64,000 nucleotides of DNA from Urmitella timonensis (GTDB lineage: Bacteria > Actinomycetota > Actinomycetes > Actinomycetales > Actinomycetaceae). A program made the translations under genes and the position numbers. Shown in pieces: positions 1 through 8,681 of the stretch. The first letter of the stretch is position 1. Each line of letters begins with the position of its first letter. The stretch lies in contig FQLW01000006.1 of NCBI GenBank assembly GCA_900120415.1, positions 372,001 through 436,000 of the forward strand, in the 5' to 3' direction. The notes under the pieces are model-generated. The model searched no databases, was not told where the DNA came from, and saw only the letters and a list, made by a program, of their open reading frames with translations.

Positions 1-291
1 TACTGGAATGTGTCTGAACGCGCCTTTAATTTACCGCTCGCAATCCCGAGCGGACCGCTGGTACACGAGGACTATTGGGGGCCAGACCAGCCCCTGTTCG
101 AAGTGGGGGTTGAGGTCGATTCGCAGATGCGAGTACTGGACGCCTCCGGGAATCCGCTATATCAGAACCTTTATGCCGCTGGCGGTTTGCTCGCGGGAGC
201 CACTCGTTGGCGGGAAAAGTCCGGCGACGGCATTGCTTTAGCTTCCGCTTTTAGGGCTTGTGAGACGATTTTGGGGGATACCAATGACTAA
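1..291 (+). CDS. glpB: Anaerobic glycerol-3-phosphate dehydrogenase subunit B, C-terminal part
   Basis: This is the 3' end of a gene that starts before the window; the frame is open from base 1. The last ~95 residues contain a GGLLAGATRWREKSGDGIALA segment, which resembles the C-terminal FAD-protein signature of GlpB, where a Gly-rich stretch is followed by an Arg and a short helix. GlpB is a flavoprotein that works with GlpA and the membrane-anchoring iron-sulfur subunit GlpC to oxidise glycerol-3-phosphate to dihydroxyacetone phosphate and pass electrons to quinone. The stop overlaps the start of glpC (ATGACTAA), showing translational coupling. The assignment relies mainly on this neighbour. 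Confidence 0.8.
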   Translation, partial: YWNVSERAFNLPLAIPSGPLVHEDYWGPDQPLFEVGVEVDSQMRVLDASGNPLYQNLYAAGGLLAGATRWREKSGDGIALASAFRACETILGDTND

Positions 292-1531
292 GGATTTACG
301 TAATAAACCCGAGTTTAATCCGTTAATGCGCGCCAGTTTAGATGCTTGCGTCAAATGCACGATTTGTGAAACTCAATGCCCGGTAGCAGCGGTCACTCCC
401 CTTTTTCCGGGACCAAAATATGTAGGACCGCAGGCGGAGCGTTTCCGCAAGGGAATGTCGGTTGATCACACTATTGATTACTGCTCCAGCTGCGGGACTT
501 GTACCTTGGTCTGTCCGCAGGGCGTGAAGGTTGCAGAGCTCAACAACGTGGCTCGCGCCGCGATGAAGCAACAAAATGGACGTCCTCTGCGCGACGTGCT
601 CATCTCCAACACCATGTTCATGGGCAAGGCAATGACCCCGGTGGCTCCCCTGGCGAACTGGGCGCTGCGGCAAAAACCGATTCGCCAGATTGTAGAGAAA
701 ACTTTCGGGATTCACCATGAAGCGCCAATGCCGGTGGCTGACGGGTTCAGTTTTGAAAAATGGTTCAAGAAGCATACCCGCACCGCTCCTGCTCCTACCA
801 AGGGCAAGATCGTGTTTTTCCACGGTTGTGCAGGTGAATTCTTTGAAACTACTACCTCTATTCGTTCAGTGCAGATTCTCGAGCACCTGGGATACGAGGT
901 ACTGGTACCGCCTCACGGTTGTTGCGGATTGGCGCAACAGTCTAATGGCCTCTATGACGGCGCTAAAAAGCTCATTCGTAAACTGGCATATGATTTGAAT
1001 GTCCCCGGGGATGACCTAACGATAGTTGGTTCTTCTGGTTCTTGCGTGGGCATGGTCAAGCATGAAGCGCGCGAGATTCTGGGTATCCAAGACGAAGAAC
1101 TCACGCAGGTATCGCGGCGCATCTGGGATATTTCGGAGTTCCTGCTAGATTTGTATGACCGCGGTGAGCTGGATTTGGATAACTTGGAGCCGATGAACCT
1201 CACGGTTACCTATCACGCGCCTTGTCAGCTCAAATCCACGGGGATTGGCACTCCCGGCAAGCAGTTACTGGATAAGATTCCGGGGCTTACCGTCCATGAA
1301 TCGGGAGCTACCTGCTGCGGGATTGCCGGCACTTACGGTTTGAAGCGGGAAAAGTACGACATTGCACAGGCCGTAGGCAAGACCGCATTCGATAAGATTA
1401 AGGGCACCAACTCTGACCTGGTAGTTTCGGACACCGAGACGTGTCGCTGGCAGTTAGAGAAGGGCGGCGGCAAGCCCGCTGTCCACCCGATCTACCTATT
1501 GTTTGAGGCCATGGGGCTAAAAGATAGCTAA
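284..1531 (+). CDS. glpC: Anaerobic glycerol-3-phosphate dehydrogenase subunit C (iron-sulfur)
   Basis: A 415-residue protein, the normal length for GlpC. The N-terminus has two ferredoxin-type 4Fe-4S clusters (CVKCTICETQCPV and CSSCGTCTLVCPQG). Two cysteine-rich CCG domains follow (HGCAGEFFE with PHGCCG, and HAPCQLKSTGIG with GATCCGIAG), as in the heterodisulfide reductase-like electron carriers. GlpC anchors GlpAB at the inner face of the membrane and carries electrons to menaquinone. The ATG at 284 is chosen because it overlaps the glpB stop by 8 nt; the earlier in-frame GTG at 260 would lie well inside glpB. Confidence 0.93.
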   Translation: MTKDLRNKPEFNPLMRASLDACVKCTICETQCPVAAVTPLFPGPKYVGPQAERFRKGMSVDHTIDYCSSCGTCTLVCPQGVKVAELNNVARAAMKQQNGRPLRDVLISNTMFMGKAMTPVAPLANWALRQKPIRQIVEKTFGIHHEAPMPVADGFSFEKWFKKHTRTAPAPTKGKIVFFHGCAGEFFETTTSIRSVQILEHLGYEVLVPPHGCCGLAQQSNGLYDGAKKLIRKLAYDLNVPGDDLTIVGSSGSCVGMVKHEAREILGIQDEELTQVSRRIWDISEFLLDLYDRGELDLDNLEPMNLTVTYHAPCQLKSTGIGTPGKQLLDKIPGLTVHESGATCCGIAGTYGLKREKYDIAQAVGKTAFDKIKGTNSDLVVSDTETCRWQLEKGGGKPAVHPIYLLFEAMGLKDS

Positions 1532-1571
1532 TGCTGGGTTAGCTGGAGTCTAGGCTCCGCTGGCTTGGTAC

Positions 1572-2009
1572 CTATTTTTGAGGACGCAGCTGGGCTGGTT
1601 TTTTCAGGATACGACTTATAGCTTCGGCGATGGGTAAGTCGGGTTCTAACCAGTCTAGCTGCGTTACTTTTTCTGCCGGACTCCACTGCAAGCTGAGATG
1701 CGAATCCCCTACTTGCAGTATCGGTAGCTGACGAGGACGATAAAGGATTACCCGCATTTGCGCGCCTTTTAGTAGCGGCCAGTTCCCCGCCGGGAGCGGA
1801 CCGGGCAAGATTTGTTTCAGCTGCGAAGGTGGAATCTCCCAATCGAGCTCTTCTTTTATTTCCCTAACTAACGCCGCTACCGGTTCTTCGCCCTCACGCA
1901 CTTTCCCGCCTGGTAGTTCCCATTTGCCGCGTAGTTTTTCCGGGTAGGAGCGCTGCGCGCATAGTAGTTTGCTATCGCAAATGACCGCTAACGCTACCAC
2001 GAAAGTCAT
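1572..2009 (-). CDS. NUDIX hydrolase (MutT-like pyrophosphohydrolase)
   Basis: A 145-residue protein with a complete Nudix box: a Gly, five residues, Glu, seven residues, then REIKEEL (the GKVREGEEP...REIKEEL stretch at about residues 36-57). The WELPGGKV lead-in matches the MutT/NudG subgroup that hydrolyses oxidised or modified (d)NTPs such as 8-oxo-dGTP or CTP derivatives. The gene is convergent with glpC across a 40-nt gap. Exact substrate cannot be read from the sequence. Confidence 0.88.
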   Translation of the reverse strand: MTFVVALAVICDSKLLCAQRSYPEKLRGKWELPGGKVREGEEPVAALVREIKEELDWEIPPSQLKQILPGPLPAGNWPLLKGAQMRVILYRPRQLPILQVGDSHLSLQWSPAEKVTQLDWLEPDLPIAEAISRILKKPAQLRPQK

Positions 2010-2089
2010 TCGTCCCTCCCTGTTGTCGAGTCGAAGTTAGCCATTTAGCTAATCAATTCCGGTCTTTATTCTTACTTTAACCGCTCGTT

Positions 2090-2118
2090 TTGAGCCGAGC
2101 GCCGCTACTGGTTATACT
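2090..2118 (+). promoter_or_regulatory. Promoter of tRNA-Gly
   Basis: A TTGAGC -35 hexamer (2090-2095) and TATACT -10 hexamer (2113-2118) are separated by 17 nt. The -10 ends 22 nt before the mature tRNA 5' end. Confidence 0.75.
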
Positions 2119-2140
2119 CTAAAGGCGGCTAGATGCCAAC

Positions 2141-2214
2141 GCGGGTGTAGTTCATCGGTAGAACGACAGCTTCCCAAGCTGTAGAGGCGAGTTCGATTCT
2201 CGTCACCCGCTCCA
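2141..2214 (+). tRNA. tRNA-Gly (anticodon CCC)
   Basis: A cloverleaf can be drawn by eye. The acceptor stem GCGGGTG pairs with CACCCGC, the anticodon stem ACAGC/GCTGT holds the loop TTCCCAA (anticodon CCC), the TTCGATTC T-loop is present, and CCA is encoded after a T discriminator. It lies directly beside the left boundary of the accessory region, a typical island insertion context. The 3' end of this tRNA is not repeated further right, so the tRNA itself is not obviously the attachment core. Confidence 0.95.
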
Positions 2215-2232
2215 CTATGACGTCGAAAATGA

Positions 2233-2300
2233 TAAGTACCCTTTTGCGTTAGCGAGTACGCCCCAAGGGGGTCAAGAAAATCGCTTGCGTTAGCGAGTGT
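2233..2300. repeat. Left copy of an intergenic repeat (26-bp exact core)
   Basis: Positions 2233-2258 are identical to 61819-61844 (26 bp, direct orientation), and similarity continues to about 2300/61880. The unit contains TGCGTTAGCG twice (about 2245 and 2285); a diverged copy lies at 2348. An inverted relative, sharing CCAAGGGGGTC and GCTTGCGTTAGCG at the same 9-nt spacing, lies at 61510-61545. The short near-palindromic core and intergenic placement resemble REP-like elements. Confidence 0.8.
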
Positions 2301-2363
2301 ATAGCGCGTTTGCCCTGACCTGCGGAAATGCTTTCCTCTCTTTCGACCGAGCGAGCGTTTGCG

Positions 2364-3755
2364 TTAGCAGGCGTTGATTTGGTCGAGGTGGATAGCGTGG
2401 TCGGCGACCTCGGTAACGAGTTCAGCATCGTGGGTGATGACGATGACGACGGCACCAGTGTCAGCGAGTTTACGCATTACTCGGGAAATCGCGACAAGGT
2501 GCTTGTAGCCAACACCTGATGTCGGCTCGTCGAAGATGTAGACCTTCTTGTTCGCGGCAAGCGCTGTAGCAATAACCAGACGTTGACGTTGCCCACCAGA
2601 GAGTGCTTGGGGATGATCAGCCTCATGGTCGGTGAGGTCGAGTTCTTTAAGGATCGCCTGGGCGTCGATGTGTTGTTTTTCGGCTCTCGTTATCCCGAGC
2701 GTGACTTCGTCAATAGCGGTGTCTGAGAATAGCTGCCGGGTGGGGTCTTGCATTACGAGGTATGCGTCCCGGTTGGTGAATTTTTGCCTATTGAGTGTGA
2801 TGGATGCACCTTTGGCTTTTTCGAGTCCGCAGATGATGCGTGCCAGTGTTGATTTGCCTGACCCGCACGGGCCGAGGAGCGCTGTGATTTTCCCTGCCGG
2901 AAAGAGCAGATGGCCGATGTTGAGAACCGTGTTTCCGTGGCGGTAGGCGAAGGTGAGGTTGTCAATCTCAAGCCCATCTCCTGCCGGTTGCGGAAGTTGT
3001 GGCATAGGCACAGTCACTAGGGATCGCAGCCCAAGCTGTTTGCGCTCCTCATCCGAGGTAGCGTAGAACTCTTCGCCGGTTGCGGTGAGGGCGATGTTAC
3101 CTTTATCGAAGCAGTAGACACGGTCAGCGATCCCGGAAAGGAAACTTAGCCGGTGTTCAGCAATGATGATGGTGTGTCCATCAGCTTTGAGCCTGGCGAT
3201 GAGTGTGGCGAGTTGGTCGATAACGTCAGCGGACAAGTTCGCGGTTGGCTCGTCAAAGACGATCATCGACGTGTTGTTGCACATGGTGACGGCGCAGGCC
3301 ACGCGTTGCATCTGCCCACCCGACAGTTGTGTGACGCGGGATTCCAACAGGTCGGCGATACCTAACTCGGCTGCAACCTCGTCAATGCGGGCACAGATCT
3401 CCTGCGGGTCGCGGCCGAGATTTTCTGGGCCGAAGGCGAGTTCTTGGCGCACGTGGGTGGTGTAGAACTGGGTGCGCGGGTTTTGAAACACTGTCGAACA
3501 GTGGTGGGCAAGCTCTGATAGATCTACTCGTGCCACGTCAATGTCGTCGACTGTGACGCTTCCGGTAAGGTCGCCGTCGTGGAAGTGCGGGATGAGCCCG
3601 TTAAATAGCCGTAGTGCGGTGGTTTTTCCTGACCCTGACGCGCCACACAGCAAGGTGACAGTTCCCTGCGAAATAGTGAGGTTGGCGCCATTGATTGAGG
3701 GGTGGTCTGCTCCTCGATAGGTGAAGGTGACCCCAGTTGCTTGGGCTATTGTCAT
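2364..3755 (-). CDS. ECF transporter ATPase, two fused ATP-binding domains
   Basis: A 463-residue protein with two complete ABC ATPase domains in tandem, equivalent to a fused EcfA-EcfA' pair. Domain 1 has Walker A GASGSGKTT, signature LSGGQMQR and Walker B MIVFDEPT. Domain 2 has Walker A GPCGSGKST, signature LSGGQRQR and Walker B VYIFDEPT. It should energise the T and S membrane subunits encoded just upstream. The start at 3755 overlaps the upstream stop by 4 nt (ATGA), the same coupling seen elsewhere in this operon; an ATG at 3770 is the alternative. It is the last gene of the iron-box-controlled operon. Confidence 0.9.
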   Translation of the reverse strand: MTIAQATGVTFTYRGADHPSINGANLTISQGTVTLLCGASGSGKTTALRLFNGLIPHFHDGDLTGSVTVDDIDVARVDLSELAHHCSTVFQNPRTQFYTTHVRQELAFGPENLGRDPQEICARIDEVAAELGIADLLESRVTQLSGGQMQRVACAVTMCNNTSMIVFDEPTANLSADVIDQLATLIARLKADGHTIIIAEHRLSFLSGIADRVYCFDKGNIALTATGEEFYATSDEERKQLGLRSLVTVPMPQLPQPAGDGLEIDNLTFAYRHGNTVLNIGHLLFPAGKITALLGPCGSGKSTLARIICGLEKAKGASITLNRQKFTNRDAYLVMQDPTRQLFSDTAIDEVTLGITRAEKQHIDAQAILKELDLTDHEADHPQALSGGQRQRLVIATALAANKKVYIFDEPTSGVGYKHLVAISRVMRKLADTGAVVIVITHDAELVTEVADHAIHLDQINAC

Positions 3756-4438
3756 AGGACGATTCTCCATATCGCGAAGCTGATAACGATGAGCAGAATG
3801 ACCGCGTCGATCACACGGAATTTCACGACCGTGACTGAGGTGGGCTTTGCGGTTCCGCCCAGTCCGCGTACAAGGGCAGCAGATGCCAGTTCGTCTCCGC
3901 TGCGTACCACGGTCGATAGCAGCGGGATTGTGAAGTATTGCGCCGCACGCAGGGAAAGCGCGGACATGCCGCGTAGTTTCATGGCATCTGAGATCGCTTT
4001 AACCTCGTGGCCGATCACGGGCAGCACACGTAACGCGACTGAGATCGGGATCGTGAAACAGGTCGGGATTCGTGAGCTGGCGAGTGCTTTTTGCAAGGTG
4101 GCAGGTCGGATCACACCGATCGCGTAGGCTCCCATTCCTGCGCTGACACTGAATCGCCACATCCACTGCAAAAACAGCACGAGGAACGCGCTGGCCGTTG
4201 ACTTCCACACCAGTGGTATCACGAAGACGAGTGTGCCGAGAGCCGCAAACGTGGCCAGGTAGACGGCAACCCAGCTCGGGCGCACGAGCGTGTTGGGGTT
4301 GATCGTAGCGCTCGCCAGCATCACGGCGGCGAATCCGCCCAGAGCACACACGAACCACGGCGAGTAGGCACTGTAGATCGTGGTGGAGACGATGACGAGC
4401 GCTACGATAATCGTGCGCGGGTCGGGAAGTTTAGACAA
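3752..4438 (-). CDS. ECF transporter transmembrane (T) component
   Basis: About 228 residues with several hydrophobic segments and a basic cytoplasmic loop (KLRGMSALSLR region) typical of the EcfT/CbiQ family, which couples the ATPase pair to the substrate-binding S component. The frame is open to an ATG at 4501, but that would overlap the S gene by about 70 nt. A TTG at 4438, overlapping the S stop, gives a protein starting near LSKLPDPRT and fits the coupled gene arrangement. The exact start is uncertain. Confidence 0.82.
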   Translation of the reverse strand: MSKLPDPRTIIVALVIVSTTIYSAYSPWFVCALGGFAAVMLASATINPNTLVRPSWVAVYLATFAALGTLVFVIPLVWKSTASAFLVLFLQWMWRFSVSAGMGAYAIGVIRPATLQKALASSRIPTCFTIPISVALRVLPVIGHEVKAISDAMKLRGMSALSLRAAQYFTIPLLSTVVRSGDELASAALVRGLGGTAKPTSVTVVKFRVIDAVILLIVISFAIWRIVL

Positions 4439-5027
4439 GACCGGCCCGTTCAAAGTGTTTGCGCGCCACCCGGGTTCCCAACAGACCAGCAAGCCAGCCA
4501 ACGATGAGCATCACGACGAAGAAGCCCAACAGAATCGGAATCGTGACAACCTGCGCCATCTTCGCGGCATACTCGGCACCCATTTGTTCGGCGATCTGCG
4601 ACATATATGCGTCTTGGTTCATAAATAGCGGAATCCACGGGGAAACATAGATCGGCAGGATAAACAGTGCATATGCCAGCGGGACACGAACTTTCACGCT
4701 CTTCGGCCCCTTGGTGATCACCAAGTCAGCGAGCAGGCCGAACACAGCGGCGATCGCAATTCCTCCCACCCAGTGACCCGTTACGAAGAAGAGGACTTCG
4801 ATGAGGATCAGCATGATTGTCAATGCCCCCATCTTCGGAGTGCGGGCAGTAAACAGCGCAAAGACGATGCCGTTAACGAGGATAGAAAGCAGGAAACCGG
4901 CATACATGGCAGCCGGAATGAACCCGAGCATTCCGAATGCAAACACGATGACAAACATCAAAGCGGTGAAGACGCCGATATTGATGAAGTCGCGCGTGTT
5001 TAGGCGCGAGGACGTGGGTGTGGACAT
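4431..5027 (-). CDS. MptD/Trep_Strep-type ECF substrate-specific (S) component
   Basis: A 198-residue membrane protein with about five to six hydrophobic segments. Its opening (RDFINIGVFTALMFVIVF) and overall layout match the MptD (Trep_Strep) family of ECF S components. The substrate of this family is not firmly known; the neighbouring siderophore-type half-transporters and iron box favour iron, haem or a chelate. The start at 5027 is chosen because GAAAGGA lies 7-8 nt upstream; an in-frame ATG at 5042 is unlikely. Confidence 0.85.
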   Translation of the reverse strand: MSTPTSSRLNTRDFINIGVFTALMFVIVFAFGMLGFIPAAMYAGFLLSILVNGIVFALFTARTPKMGALTIMLILIEVLFFVTGHWVGGIAIAAVFGLLADLVITKGPKSVKVRVPLAYALFILPIYVSPWIPLFMNQDAYMSQIAEQMGAEYAAKMAQVVTIPILLGFFVVMLIVGWLAGLLGTRVARKHFERAGLV

Positions 5028-5063
5028 AGTTATTCCTTTCATGATTGTGAACAGTGCTGTGTT

Positions 5064-6812
5064 TTAGACGAGTTGCCATCCGGCGGCGTTGATGCGCTCT
5101 TGCCAGAAATCGCGGTATTGACCTGGCTGGTTGACCAGCTCGTCGTGGCACCCGCGCTGGGCGATACGCCCACCGTGGGAGAGCACAATGATTTGGTCAG
5201 CTTGGCGAATGGTTTCAAGTTTGTGGGCGATCACGATCAGTGTGGAGTGCTTGCGTAGCTCGTTCATCGCCGCAACAATGTTGGCTTCATTTTCCGCATC
5301 CAACGCGCTGGTGGCCTCATCGAACAGCGCGATCGGGGCCTTCTTCACCAAGGCGCGGGCGATAGAGACGCGTTGGCGTTCCCCACCTGACAGTGCGCGC
5401 CCGCCAGCACCCGCCAATGAATTCCAGCCGTCTGGGAGCCGGTTGACGATTTCGGTCACGCCCGACAGGTCAGCGGCCCACCTGATTTCTTCATCGGTAG
5501 CTTCTGGGTTGCCAAGGCGAATGTTGGCTTCGAGCGTGTCATTGAATAAATAGACGTCTTGGAAAACGAGAGACACCTGGCGCATCAAATCTTCGGTGGT
5601 CTGCTCGCGCACATCAACCCCGCCAACGTATACGCTGCCGGACTGCACATCCCAGAAACGTGCAACCAACCTCGCGATTGTGGTTTTTCCGCAGCCGGAA
5701 GGGCCAACCAGGGCACACATGCCGCCTTGCGGGACATGGAAGGAAATATCACGGAGAACCGGGGTGTCCGGATCGTAGCCGAAGGCGACGTCCTCGAAAC
5801 GAACATCACCAGGAGCGCTCACCGGTGTGGAGACATCGGGTTCGGACAGTTCGGGAGCGTCCATGATCTTGTCGACGTGATTCATTTGCTGGCGGCGTTC
5901 TTCCAGCCCGGTCATGCAGCCACCGATGTCTTGGAGCATGGTGGTGAACCGCAGGCACATGCCGATGGTGACCACAGCGTTCAACGCATTCATCTGCCCG
6001 CCGAGGGCGAGTTGGGCGGTCAGCCAAATCATTACCACGACAAGGGCTTGGACGAACATTCCGTTTATCAGGTTCGCTAATGTTTCGATCCACAATGCTT
6101 TGCGGCTTTTGCGGTCAGCCTGTTTGAATGCCCGATCAAGGGCCGGGTAGTCGTCGGCGACATGGCAGGAGCGCAGCGCGCCTTGGCAGGTGGAGAATTC
6201 GACCATGCGAGCCGCCAGCTCCGATTCTGCTGGTTCGGAAACCTGTTTGCCCTTATCGAGAAGCACACGGGAGATATGAAGGAAGGCGAGCATGATCGGG
6301 AAGGCGATCGTCAAGGTCAGTCCCAGTCGCCAATCCCAGAACCACGTGCCCACAGTGATCACCAGCACGGCTGAGAGTTTTTGGACGAGGGAGAAAATGA
6401 AATGTGCCGCCGACTCGCCCAAGTTCATCATTTCCTGGGTGACCATGCGCGACAGCCGTCCAGAACTACCCGAATCAAACACTCCCAACGGTAGGCGGGC
6501 TACCTTGTTGCCGACCGCTTGGTGTACGTCGTGAATGAACCCGAGCGCGCCGATATAGCCGGTGCGCATGCCATAAAACTCCGTGCCCACGCCCAGCATC
6601 GCGATTACCGCCAAGGCGATGAGCCAGCCCCAAAACGACAGCCCCCACACCGGCATTCCGGTCGCTAGGGCACTTGCTGCGGGAAGCAAAGTCAGCAGGG
6701 CAAAGCCGTGACACAGTCCTGAGACCGCACCCCACGCTTGACCGACCGAGAGGTCTCGCCACGAGGCGGGTTCCATCAAACGCTTAAAGCGTGGCAGCAA
6801 TAGTTGATTCAT
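5064..6812 (-). CDS. ABC half-transporter (membrane plus ATPase), IrtB/YbtQ-like
   Basis: A 582-residue ABC type I exporter-fold half-transporter: six hydrophobic segments, then an ATPase domain with Walker A GPSGCGKTT, a LSGGERQR signature and Walker B IALFDEAT. It pairs with the gene upstream, whose stop overlaps this start by 4 nt (ATGA at 6809-6812). Iron-regulated pairs of such half-transporters next to siderophore genes (IrtAB of mycobacteria, YbtPQ of Yersinia) import ferric chelates despite the exporter fold. That function is inferred here from the iron box and the ECF genes. Confidence 0.87.
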   Translation of the reverse strand: MNQLLLPRFKRLMEPASWRDLSVGQAWGAVSGLCHGFALLTLLPAASALATGMPVWGLSFWGWLIALAVIAMLGVGTEFYGMRTGYIGALGFIHDVHQAVGNKVARLPLGVFDSGSSGRLSRMVTQEMMNLGESAAHFIFSLVQKLSAVLVITVGTWFWDWRLGLTLTIAFPIMLAFLHISRVLLDKGKQVSEPAESELAARMVEFSTCQGALRSCHVADDYPALDRAFKQADRKSRKALWIETLANLINGMFVQALVVVMIWLTAQLALGGQMNALNAVVTIGMCLRFTTMLQDIGGCMTGLEERRQQMNHVDKIMDAPELSEPDVSTPVSAPGDVRFEDVAFGYDPDTPVLRDISFHVPQGGMCALVGPSGCGKTTIARLVARFWDVQSGSVYVGGVDVREQTTEDLMRQVSLVFQDVYLFNDTLEANIRLGNPEATDEEIRWAADLSGVTEIVNRLPDGWNSLAGAGGRALSGGERQRVSIARALVKKAPIALFDEATSALDAENEANIVAAMNELRKHSTLIVIAHKLETIRQADQIIVLSHGGRIAQRGCHDELVNQPGQYRDFWQERINAAGWQLV

Positions 6813-8596
6813 CGTGTCATCTCCTCGCATGCACCTTGGGCAAGAAGTGCCTGATAGTGCGTATTACCCAACAGCTCGTCGTGTTTACCGACCACAGCAA
6901 TGCGCCCGCGTTCCATGACGACGATTTGGTCTGCCCCTCTGATCGAGGCCAGTCGGTGGGCGATCACAATCACGGTTCTGCCTTTGGCAAGAGTCGAGAG
7001 AGCTTGTTGGATTTTCGATTCCGATTCCGGGTCCGCCATCGCCGTCGCCTCGTCCAACACCAACACTGGGGCATCAACCATGAGCGCCCGGGCGATCGCG
7101 ATACGGGCTGCCTGCCCGCCCGAAACGTGGGTATCCTCACCCAACACAGTGTCGTAACCATCTGGCAGGCTCATGATGAACTCATCGATCTGCGCCGCCC
7201 GCGCCGCCTGCCGCACCTGATCCAAGGTTGCGTCTGGCGCGCCAAGAGCGATGTTGTTTCGAATGGTGTCGCGAATAAGCTGTGCATCTTGCAGGACAAA
7301 TGCGACCGTCGAATACAACACATCCTGGGAAATGCTCTTTAGATCAACCCCGCCAATAGTGATCGTGCCAGCATCTGGATCATCGAAGCGGGCAATCAAA
7401 CTCGCCAACGTCGACTTTCCCGCGCCCGAAGGCCCAACCAGCGCGGTCACCGTGCCTGCCGGAATGCTCAGGCTCACTTCGTCTAACGCTTGGGTCTCGT
7501 CATAGGCATACGACACACCCCGAATCTCGATATCATGACCCTTTGGCGTCTGCGGCATATCTGGCTGAGGCAATGCCGGTAGCTCCATGACGTTCACCAG
7601 CCGTACTGCCGCAGACCCTGCGAGCTGGTACGACCAGGCGATGGTTGCGACTGCCATCAACGCTCCCGGCAACACCAAGGCGATCAACGTGGTCGTTATC
7701 ACCTCGTAGATGCTCACCCAACCGGCGTTCATCATCAACGCGCCACCGCCAAGGTTCACGATCAACAACACCGGGATCGACACCCACGAAAATGAGGCGA
7801 CCGACATCGACACCAGCGGCATGCACCATGCCCGGTAGAACTTAGAAAACTCGTTAGCTGCATCTAAATAGGCTTTATGTGCTTGGCCGACCTTGCCGAA
7901 CGCTTTCACCACTGAGATACCGGCAACGAACTCGGCCATCGTTGCCGAAACCTGAGCGAGCTTGGTATCCATTTGTGCGGTCTTCTCATTCATCCCACGC
8001 ATCGACATGCCATACATGCCCACATAGATCGGAATCGTCGCGATCGACAGCAGAGCGAGCCGCCAATCCACCACGAACGCATAGGCTAACAAGGCGAGCG
8101 GGGATACGATCGCGTTCAGTTTCTCAATCGGCCCGTGCGCGATCACTGTGTGCACCGTGGCCGTATCATCCTGAATGGTCTTGCGGATCTTCCCCTCACC
8201 CTCGCGGGTAAACCACGACAGCGGAGCAGTCGACATGCGGGCGGCAATCTGGCGGCGCATTTGATTACGCAACGACAGGTCAATAAAATGCGTCACGCCC
8301 AATGCAACAAAATATAAGGTCAACCGGGCCATGTATGCGCTGACGAGGAGCATCACGATCCAGTTCACCCGCGCCGGGTCCACCCGGTCTTGCATCAGCG
8401 CAGCTCCCAGCTCCACCAAAGCCACATAGGGTGCGATAGCCAACACACCAGAGAGAAAAGCTAAAACCTGCGCGATAAACAGTTTGCCTTTCACCGGCTG
8501 CGATAGCTGACGGATCGCGTTCTGGCCAGCGACAGATTTTTCCTTCGCCGACTCATACTCGCCTTCAACAACCTGATCCATTACACTATCGTTCAC
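6809..8596 (-). CDS. ABC half-transporter (membrane plus ATPase), IrtA/YbtP-like
   Basis: A 595-residue half-transporter with an N-terminal exporter-fold membrane domain and C-terminal ATPase: Walker A GPSGAGKST, signature VSGGQAAR (degenerate relative to LSGGQ), Walker B VLVLDEAT followed by MADPES. The asymmetric signature suggests a heterodimer with one degenerate ATP site. It is the first gene of a five-gene operon. The start is a GTG at 8596 with AAGGA upstream; an ATG at 8581 is possible. No siderophore-interacting FAD domain (as in IrtA) is fused. Confidence 0.86.
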   Translation of the reverse strand: MNDSVMDQVVEGEYESAKEKSVAGQNAIRQLSQPVKGKLFIAQVLAFLSGVLAIAPYVALVELGAALMQDRVDPARVNWIVMLLVSAYMARLTLYFVALGVTHFIDLSLRNQMRRQIAARMSTAPLSWFTREGEGKIRKTIQDDTATVHTVIAHGPIEKLNAIVSPLALLAYAFVVDWRLALLSIATIPIYVGMYGMSMRGMNEKTAQMDTKLAQVSATMAEFVAGISVVKAFGKVGQAHKAYLDAANEFSKFYRAWCMPLVSMSVASFSWVSIPVLLIVNLGGGALMMNAGWVSIYEVITTTLIALVLPGALMAVATIAWSYQLAGSAAVRLVNVMELPALPQPDMPQTPKGHDIEIRGVSYAYDETQALDEVSLSIPAGTVTALVGPSGAGKSTLASLIARFDDPDAGTITIGGVDLKSISQDVLYSTVAFVLQDAQLIRDTIRNNIALGAPDATLDQVRQAARAAQIDEFIMSLPDGYDTVLGEDTHVSGGQAARIAIARALMVDAPVLVLDEATAMADPESESKIQQALSTLAKGRTVIVIAHRLASIRGADQIVVMERGRIAVVGKHDELLGNTHYQALLAQGACEEMTR

Positions 8597-8612
8597 GCAA
8601 ACACCATCCTTA

Positions 8613-8631
8613 TTAGATAAGGGTAACCTTA
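8613..8631 (-). promoter_or_regulatory. DtxR/IdeR-type iron box
   Basis: The 19-bp TTAGATAAGGGTAACCTTA matches the consensus TTAGGTTAGSCTAACCTAA at about 15 positions and keeps the inverted-repeat arrangement. It lies 17 nt upstream of the first transporter gene, where a bound iron-loaded DtxR/IdeR repressor would block transcription. This is the strongest clue to the role of the operon. Confidence 0.75.
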
Positions 8632-8681
8632 CTTTATTTCTGGGAGGTGTACCTAACCGTGCACGTCAACTGATATGAGCA

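Noticed and set aside
338-823. 161-codon minus-strand frame inside glpC
   Set aside because: It is antisense to a gene with clear iron-sulfur motifs and has no ribosome site or recognisable domain.
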